In this document: positions 57,207-64,000 of the stretch, piece after piece
Position numbering within the stretch: position 1 is the first letter of the stretch
Layout of the letters: each line of letters starts with the position of its first letter
NCBI GenBank assembly: GCA_016169945.1
Contig: JADLSH010000318.1
Location: 558,001 to 622,000, forward strand
Origin: Trachythela sp. YZ-2020
Lineage: Eukaryota; Cnidaria; Anthozoa; Malacalcyonacea; Clavulariidae
DNA length: 64,000 bases
Direction of reading: 5' to 3'
Position numbers and translations under genes: made by a program
The notes under the pieces: model-generated
What the model was told of the DNA's origin: nothing
Database searches by the model: none
The model's input: only the letters and a program-made list of their open reading frames with translations

Positions 57207-57850
57207 GGGGGGGGGGGTTGCTATTCATCATTACTTGCAGCTGAGGAGGATGCAGCTCAACGTGATCGAGGCGAGGGCTTACACCACTTACTAACGGGGC
57301 TTCTATCTGCCTCCGTGTGACTCGTACCTGAACACGACGGAAGGCTTTGTTTGGAATTTATTGCTGCCCACCCTGTCAACATTTCTTCATTTACCCGGAG
57401 AAAACCCACGACTTTCGTTAGAACGTTGACTGACTCTTCTCACATAAGTGTCATGAGTCCGCAGCGAGAATCGAACCCACGATCTCAGAGGTGAAAGGCG
57501 CTTGCTCTGACGACCGTGCCACCGAAGTCCATATATCGCAGACATGAGACCTAGGAAGTCAAATTAAGCACTCGCAAAAGATACCTCCTAGACTGCACTC
57601 GTTGACTGGTAGCAAAAATTTGCATATAATGAAAGAAACTGAAGTTCATTATTCCGCCTACTAAGTAGCCGCGCGTTTTAAGTTGTCCTTCAGATGTCAT
57701 TCATGAGATAATAGGCTTACACCTAACCGGACCTAACCTATATTATTTTCTGTTTTCCTTTCGCTATACATGCACGATGCGTCTTCATTTACATGATATC
57801 AGCTTTCTTATATTGCTTTCATGATACTGTGTACAGTCCGTTGCTATTCA
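56906..57850 (+). pseudogene. Degraded third copy of the receptor upstream region
   Basis: GTTGGTGATCAATAGCGCGA (57062) matches 48785. AACGCAGCTCAAC-like text at 57251, AATCGAACCCACGATCTCAG at 57471 and TTTACATGATATCAGC at 57790 follow the order seen at 48.8-49.6 kb and 59.3-60.0 kb. It ends in the 26-bp minisatellite, with no signal-peptide exon found. It is more diverged than the other two. Confidence 0.65.
57132..57217 (+). repeat. (TG)n and (CGTG)n tract followed by a G run
   Basis: GTGTGTGTGTGCGTGCGTGC, then more TG, then about 14 G. Alternating purine-pyrimidine DNA next to a homopurine run; the length is likely polymorphic. Confidence 0.9.
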
Positions 57851-57857
57851 GCAAACA

Positions 57858-58066
57858 CACGGCAAGCGTGTTCGGGTGGGTAGCACGGCAAGCGTGTTCG
57901 GGTGGGTAGCGCGGCAAGCGTGTTCGGGTGGGTAGCACGGAAAGCGTGTTCGGGTGGGTAGCGCGGCAAGCGTGTTCGGGTGGGTAGCGCGGCAAGCGTG
58001 TTCGGGTGGGTAGCGCGGCAAGCGTGTTCGGGTGGGTAGCGCGGCAAGCGTGTTCGGGTGGGTAGC
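57858..58066. repeat. 26-bp minisatellite, eight copies
   Basis: The unit RCGGCAAGCGTGTTCGGGTG followed by GGTAGC repeats eight times with only A/G changes at the first base and one GGAAAGC variant. It separates the relic unit from the gene B unit. Confidence 0.93.
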
Positions 58067-58099
58067 TTGCGAGGTTGTCGAAAACGCTTTGTGTCTCGA

Positions 58100-60345
58100 T
58101 CTTTTCTCACTTTGATAACTGCAGATTGACCACCATCTGCTTTAGCCTTTAGGATAATGCTCAGTGAAACCTACCTAGAAATGGATTTTGCAAAGCTTTC
58201 GATCGATAAGCGCGGATTTTGATCATATTATTTGAACTGATAGGTAGGTAGGTAAAACTTTATTTTAACACGTTAGCCACTTCAACTAATTGATTGATTT
58301 CCAAGTGGGACGTGATTTTTCTACAAATATTTACAAATGAATAAAAAAAAGTACACACAAACTATATACAAAATCAATTATATTACTTATAAGTATAATT
58401 ATCAATTATTTATTAATCAGGCTGGCATTGGCATTAGAGATGTTGCTATTAAATATGGACAAAGATTCGCTATTTCTAGCTTGTTCAGACAAAGAATTCC
58501 ATATTTTTGGTCCTCTAAAACTAACACTTTTTTTAAGATATTCAGTTTTCGGACGCGGAAGGAAGAGAGTAGAATCTGATCCTCGTAAATTATGATGGTG
58601 GACTGTATTTGACATATTAAAAATATCATTTAGTTTAATCGGTGCCATATTGTGCAAAACCTTATACATGAGCCTGGCTGTAATCTGAGCCCTCTGTTCC
58701 TCCAGGGTTTTCCATCCAAGAAGACCAAGGGCCAGACTTGATTGACCATGCTCATTTTTACAATTCATTATAATTCTGGCACTTCTATTATGAAGCTTCT
58801 GTAGTCGATTTGAAAGAGTAGTATTAATTGAGTCCCAGACTTCACAACAATAATCATTACGGATCGAAACTTTGCCCAATAAATAGACGTGGTGTTTTTT
58901 ATACAACAAAGCAATCATTAAATATATATTCAACAATAAAGAGAAATATATACACTAGTCCAGTAACTAAGGTTTTACTAAACTCTATTGTTGTCTATTT
59001 GTAGTTTCAGTTAAATGCATGTTGCTACATGGTACTACACATGGTGGTTAATGTATGGACACTTATGGGAGCGAACAAATTCAGCTAAATATTCCATTAC
59101 ATGTATTTGCCACCAAACACAAGATCAATACATTCAGTCACTCCGATAGCTTTTCCTTTTACAGTTGACCACCATGTACTGCGCACTGCTTTTCTTGGTA
59201 AAGCCCACTAATCGTACCCGTGTTGGAAGTAAAAATGGACCATAATTGTTTCGTGGTTTGAAAAGTTGAAAATTGGTAATTTATTTAGTGACCAATAGCG
59301 CGAGCAATAATGGAAATAAATAGGGGTGTGCTAGTCATCCTTTAACCTTAATTACGAAGAACGCAGCTCAACCTGATGGAGTCCAAGGCTTACTAAGGAC
59401 GCCTCTGGCCACCAAATGACTCATGTCTGATCAGGGAGCACAGCTACGGTGGAACATTGCGGTGGAAGGGTTTGTTTGGGGCTTATCCAAACCCATGCTC
59501 TCTCATGTCAACATTCCATGTGGGAGGAAACCGGAGCACCCGAACAAACGTTAGACCCACAACTTTTGGTAGGCCGGGCGTTGACTAACAATATTCTTGA
59601 GTCAAATCCACGATCTCAGAAGTGAAATGCGCTTGCTCTAACGACCACATAGACTGGGGCGGTTCAGTAAATGATAGTAATATTGACAAATTCCCCGTGT
59701 TATTACCCTGCAGGATATGGGGCATGCGGGAGTTATATTGACTAGTGAGTGTGATATGAATAAGAGAAGATTGTATATACGAGTGCCCCATTATCGGAAA
59801 CTGAAATTTCCGCCTAGAGTATCAACACCTATTTCACCAACTGACCCATATAGTGCAAGAACTGACTGGAGTTCATTCCTCAATGAGCTCCTTCATAAAG
59901 TCACTGGCCTAACCCATGTTATTTCCTGCTCTCCTTTCGGACGTGATGCGTTACATTTACATGATACAAGGTTTTTTAGTGATATTGTATACTGTCTGTA
60001 GCATTCTGTAGCAGTTGAAAACATATGCTTAGTGTCTCGGTCTTTATTCTTTAAAGTTTCAACTTTCTTTCAAATTATAAGAAAACGAACAAACTAAAGG
60101 TGTACGAGGTCTACACAAGTCGCAATACAGACTACAAATATATTGGCAACCAAATTTGGTTTAATCGAAGGCGGAAGTGGTAGTTTTCTGGTAACCAGAC
60201 AGAAGTAAACATATATTTTAGTTTAGTTATATCGTTTAAACGTTCAATCAAGATCCTGTCTCGCGGATCGAAAGCTTTGTCTACCGTAAGTTGTATTAAA
60301 TATTTGGGCTCCAATTTAAAGTATTCTTTTGTTCGAGTTCTATAG
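58100..60345. repeat. Upstream region of receptor gene B (duplicate of 48.2-49.93 kb)
   Basis: Starts with the MITE family 1 right half (58104-58200), is split by a LINE (58241-58857), then continues with TTGCCCAATAAATAGACGTG exactly as at 48390. Identity to the gene A flank is high up to the signal-peptide exon. Confidence 0.8.
58241..58857 (-). mobile_element. LINE 3' remnant, private to gene B unit
   Basis: A minus frame of about 170 codons reads NDYCCEVWDSINTTLSNRLQ, then LHNRSARIIMNC, LGWKTLEEQRAQI, and RPKTEYLKKSVSFRGPKIWN, the typical end of CR1/Jockey-type reverse-transcriptase ORFs. The 3' edge is a TAGG tetramer tail (ATAGGTAGGTAGGTAAAAC on plus). The A unit shows the uninterrupted sequence near 48355, apart from about 14 bp missing here. 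Confidence 0.8.
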
Positions 60346-62413
60346 ATGGCAACGAGCAAGATTTCTGAAAGTTGTGTGTTGATCTGTCTTCTTGGTTTAA
60401 CCTATGTGACACCATTCAACAACTCAGGTATGACAGGGAAGTACGGGTTCTAGATTTGGTTAGTGTGCTGCCCCTTATCGCTGAGATTGAGCCTGCTACT
60501 GTAGGTTGAGGGTGTAGCGTTTTGTTGTTTGGTGGGTGGCTACCAGTGCGCGGATTTAATGCTTGAAAACTCGTGTATAAGAAGATTTAATGCTGTAAAA
60601 CTCGTGTGGTAGGTTTTCTTGTGTGGCTCGAGGATTGTTTTCCAAGTACTCAGGTTATCCTCCCTCACCAAACATTAACCCAATGAAGAAAATATCAGAC
60701 ATGATTGGTTCCCAGAATCATTGCCGGTGTAGATCTCTTGTTTACCCGTTAAGCGCAATGCACCCTAATGCACTTTACCTTCTTATATATTTTACTCTAC
60801 CGAATGCCATCATGGAGGAAGTGTTAGGCATAAAATAGTAAGTGGGGAATAACTTTAATTATAGAATCTCAACTAAACAATTATGTTTACTGTTTTTGGT
60901 AATCTCTCAATGAATGGCACTGATATACCAACAGAAGACAGCACTCAACCCGCGACACATTTAAACACTTATACCACAACTTATACCACATCAAAACCTG
61001 GATGTGAAGGCAAGTAGTTCGAGAATTGATATTGGGAGTTGATATTAATGATAATGTTTATGTCTACCCGATGTTAATCATGGACCCTTTGGGGGTGGTG
61101 TTGTTGACACACTGATGCGTACCTTTCTCATCTGTGACCGAGGTTTGATTCCTACAATTTGTAGTTGTCTGATTATCATTTCACCTCAGTCACATGTGAG
61201 AAGATTGCTTCCAGTTTGACTCTACCAAACATCGCAACATTTTTCAGGAACTCCGGTTTCCTCCGGTTTCCTCCTGTATACCACTGGGGCAATAAAGGAT
61301 GGCACTTACTGGACCTCTAGGAAGAACATTTTAGAACTGATGAAACTATCCTGTGTAAATAAAGTTAGTTTAGTTTAGGTTCACTAGATTCCCTCCTGTA
61401 ATAACATAGAAACAATAAAAGATGGCCCCCATGTTCTCTTTTTCACGGTAAATTTTATTAGAAAAATCAACAAATACAATTGCGATGTTTTTCGTGGGTG
61501 TTACCATAACTCTTGCTATCGTGCTTGTTGTCTTATCTGTAATTCTACTATATAAAAGACGACGCCAGACTCCGAAGTTATCGACCAGTGTTCTTGCAGT
61601 AGACACTGTTGAAACGCAACATAAAGCAGCTGCAGAACCATCACAAAATAATCAGGTATGTGTTTCTTGCAATCATACTGTTCAGAATTGGTTTTCTCAG
61701 AAGGAAAAATAGGCTTACTCTGGAATCTTAAATCGTATTTTCTCGCAGCGAGTTTTTGTGAGTTACGATTCCAGAGGACACGTCGTTTTTTTCACCGCTG
61801 AGTTAACTTTTAGCTGCAGAAAACTCTGTCCCTTATTGATAAATGGAGGCCAATTAAGTCTATATCTCTTATACAACAGGAGGAACCTAAATTAAACTAA
61901 TTTCATTTATACTGTTCTCCCTAGAGTTCCAGTGAGGACCATCCCTGGCCCTCAGTGTTACTGCAAGAGGAAATGGAGGTACCTCAAGAAAACCTGCTAT
62001 GTTTCGAAGCACTCTTCTGAAATTATAATCAGACAACTTCATGTTGCAGGAATCAAACCTGATCACAGTCACAGAGGTGCAAGACACATCACTTTTAATT
62101 ATACCAAATTGTCAAACAGGATCTAGATCACATTGTTCCAGCTGATGCGGAAACATATCCATACGAAGTAGTCCAAATATCGCCACCTTCTGTTTATGCC
62201 GAGCTTGACAAAAACCGAGCAGACGGGAGAGAAACAACAGATGACGGTGCCTACCAAAAACTCATAAAACGTGACTCAGATTATGTAATACCAGCTGAAG
62301 ATCACACAGAAACATACGAACAAGTTGGAAAGGCAAAAACTCCCCCTGGCTACACGGAACTGGACAACACAAAACGTGACCAGGAGGATACCTCTTACCA
62401 AAAATTAATGTAA
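60346..62413 (+). CDS. Receptor B: stub ectodomain, one TM, tyrosine-motif tail (adaptor-like)
   Basis: Four exons agree in phase: 60346-60427, 60935-61009, 61462-61655, 62120-62413, giving 214 residues. Exon 1 (MATSKISESCVLIC) is a close copy of receptor A exon 1 and is a signal peptide. Exon 2 gives a short Thr-rich ectodomain (NTYTTTYTTSKPGCEE) with one cysteine, Cys51. It appears to match only the 3' end of receptor A exon 5, and its donor is GC (AAG/GCAAGT). The TM helix spans 59-83 and is followed by KRRR. The tail has Tyr130, 132, 143, 162, 172, 183, 195 and 210, including YEVV-x7-YAEL and YEQV-x8-YTEL. No discoidin domain was found between exons 1 and 2. The layout recalls homodimeric signalling adaptors, but the helix has no acidic residue. 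AATAAA lies at 62614. Exon 2 is the least certain; the other three are firm. Confidence 0.72.
60440..60690 (+). repeat. Intron 1 homology between receptors B and A
   Basis: TTAGTGTGCTGCCCCTTATC, AATGCTTGAAAACTCGTG, TGTGTGGCTCGAGGATTGTT match 50035-50150 and 50735-50830. The two receptor A parts are separated by its private LINE. Confidence 0.75.
61130..61375 (+). mobile_element. SINE in intron 2 of receptor B
   Basis: B-box-like CGAGGTTTGATTCC, the TTTCACCTCAGTCACATGTG body, TTTGACTCTACCAAACATCG, CTCCGGTTTCCTCC and a tail ending AAATAAAGTTAGTTTAGTTT. Confidence 0.75.
61880..62100 (-). mobile_element. SINE in TM-to-tail intron of receptor B
   Basis: Minus orientation, tail CTAATTTCATTTATACTGTT on the left and decayed B box (GGAATCAAACCTGATCACAG) on the right. 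It sits directly before the tail exon, as in receptor A. Confidence 0.75.
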
Positions 62414-63185
62414 TATTTCAAACCCGAGTTAGTATGTAGTAGAGCTTACTGCGAGGACTTCTGTTCAGTTTGAATTTTTGAAGCCTTTGACATGACATCC
62501 CATACTCCTTGCTCATACTCATAAATCATTAAAGTATGGTGAATTAATTTTGATTCAGTCCTAGGGCTGGATGAATATACTTCAGCGGGTATCTAGCATC
62601 ATAATGTGAGATAAATAAAGCATAAATAAGTAAGGTATTATTTAAGGTTGGAATTATGGTTAAGGTGACGAGGGTTAGCATTAAAATTTAGGATTACTGT
62701 TAGGATAAGGGTTATGTTAAGATAGGGATTGGTATTCGGATTAAGGTTAGGATTAGGTTTACTAGGAATAGGAATTGTTTAAATTAAGGGAAGAATCGAT
62801 GTATTTAAATCAAGGTTGTTAATATGGAAATACAACCAATAAAGGGTCCATAAAGTTCCTGTTGGCTAAGTGTCATAGCTATTTTAGGAAATGAGCAAAC
62901 AGTCTCTCGTGTATGACAATTAAGACAAACGTGATTGTGTCGATGCCTATACATAATACACTTGTACGAAGAGCCTTTTGAGTTCAATGATCCGTGCCAG
63001 TGTTAAAGTGTTAACGAATAGTCTGTGCACGTGTCTGTGCCAAATTTAATAATTTAACCTTATATGGTCAATACCTAGCCCAGACTTACGATTGGCTAAG
63101 CGGAAGTTATTGCGTGTCGAAGAATTCCTTGGCAAGTGTTTTGAAATTCCTTAATTTTCCCAAAATTCCTCAAATTAGACCAAAC
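62414..63185. other. 3' flank of receptor B with degenerate TTAGG-rich tract
   Basis: Poly(A) signal AATAAA at 62614. At about 62635-62765, GGTTAGGATTAGG-like units (AAGGTTGGAATTATGGTTAA, GGATAAGGGTTATGTTAAG) form a telomere-like but highly imperfect tract. I see no exon in the rest. Confidence 0.5.
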
Positions 63186-63189
63186 AAAT

Positions 63190-63485
63190 TATTCTGTTTC
63201 TGGTCAGTGCGTTTGTACATAATTGATGCGGCGACGCGGCTTTTTTTTCGCCCTTTATTTCCTTAAGAGTTAATAAGGAGGCGCTTTTTTGGAGAAATGG
63301 GTGAGTATTTTCTACTTTTTATAAAGTGTATATAGTGATTTTTTTATGCTGAACTGTCACCAAATTTGCAGGTTTAATAGAATAAAACTTTTATTTAAAA
63401 GTACTTCATTTTGCAAAGATATTGATGGACCGTATTTGCAAAAAAAACCCGTTGACGCGCACAGAAACAGAAGATTTTTTTTGGC
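63190..63485. repeat. Dispersed repeat shared with 46175-46510
   Basis: ATTGATGCGGCGACGCGGCT, GAGTTAATAAGGAGGCGCTT, TATTGATGGACCGTATTTGC in the same order as the copy in the SH2 adaptor intron. Confidence 0.75.
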
Positions 63486-64000
63486 CTTCATTACTTTTCG
63501 GTCATTTACGAATGTGTCACTGTGATTCTGTTTTTAAGGATAAATCCATGTTCGCCCTGGATCCTTTGGGATCATTGGTCACGATTGCATCCCGATCGTG
63601 GGCGGCGTTTTACGAGCATTGAAAGCTTCTCGCGCGCAAGAAATGTCAAAACAACATTTGAAAACAGCCGCTATATTAGGCAATTTCTCGTTTTAAAAAT
63701 AATTTACAAACCATAGAAACGTTGCCTTAACTTGAATTTGTTACCAGAGAGTGTACTTTTGCTTTTGAAGTGAAGTTTAAAAGATTTATCCACTCAGACG
63801 GGTTGGGTTTTGGAAGGAAGAATTGAAATTTTATTTCCTGTTTTGTGTCTTTGTTTTCGTTTCGCCTTCGTACACGCGACGTGATGAGACTAAATTATGG
63901 TAAGTTGTCTTCTTGTTTTGTACGCTTTTAGGAGAAGTTTGATGCCTAAATACTTTAGTAAATGTGTAGTGCTTTATCTTGGCTTCTTCTGGTAAGAAAA
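63486..64000. other. Window end, no gene recognised
   Basis: Short open frames only; nothing resembles a known protein or a repeat seen elsewhere in the window. Confidence 0.4.

Noticed and set aside
57844..58110. 88-codon minus frame of TRLPRYPPEHA repeats
   Set aside because: Translation of the 26-bp minisatellite.
58337..58579. 80-codon plus frame
   Set aside because: Antisense of the LINE reverse-transcriptase remnant.

Overview
The window looks like animal (metazoan) nuclear DNA from a non-vertebrate lineage. It is AT-rich, has multi-exon genes with GT-AG introns, and is dense with tRNA-derived SINEs, MITEs, LINE remnants and satellites. Gene content (a paired-like homeobox gene split at homeodomain codon 46/47, a CIP4/FBP17-type F-BAR gene, an NSP/BCAR3-type SH2 adaptor, discoidin-domain-receptor-like ectodomains) fits a marine invertebrate. 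I lean to a cnidarian, but the sequence does not prove it. No prokaryotic or viral gene set is present.

Layout. (1) 330-4305, minus strand: the last two exons of a paired-like homeobox gene; their intron holds a 1.8 kb array of a 16-bp minisatellite. (2) 4.3-30 kb: no convincing gene. It is dominated by a tandem direct duplication (about 8606-18413 and 18414-26617) whose copies differ by insertions: a 2.2 kb TTTG/CTTG microsatellite and a 48-bp-arm palindrome only in copy 1, a foldback element and extra SINE-tail units only in copy 2. (3) 30296-37542, plus: a complete 12-exon gene for a 515-residue F-BAR/HR1/SH3 protein, with several well-bounded MITEs in its introns. (4) 38-43.8 kb: repeats only. 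(5) 43841-48087, plus: a complete 4-exon gene for a 547-residue SH2 plus RasGEF-like adaptor of the NSP family. (6) 48.1-62.4 kb, plus: a small tandem cluster of single-pass receptor genes. Gene A (49935-56262, 8 exons, 674 aa) joins a DDR-type discoidin plus discoidin-like ectodomain to a transmembrane helix and a kinase-less tail with repeated paired tyrosine motifs. Gene B (60346-62413, 4 exons, 214 aa) keeps the signal peptide, transmembrane helix and tyrosine-motif tail but has no discoidin exons, leaving a stub ectodomain with one cysteine. A third, degraded copy of the upstream region lies at about 56.9-57.85 kb, and relic exons lie inside gene A.

The most interesting candidate is this receptor pair: a kinase-less DDR-like receptor and a neighbouring adaptor-like short chain sharing an ITAM-like tail. 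The exon models rest on open frames, splice-site matches and phase agreement read by eye; no search or transcript was available. The NSP adaptor next door has an intact FLVR-type SH2 domain, but a functional link is only conjecture.
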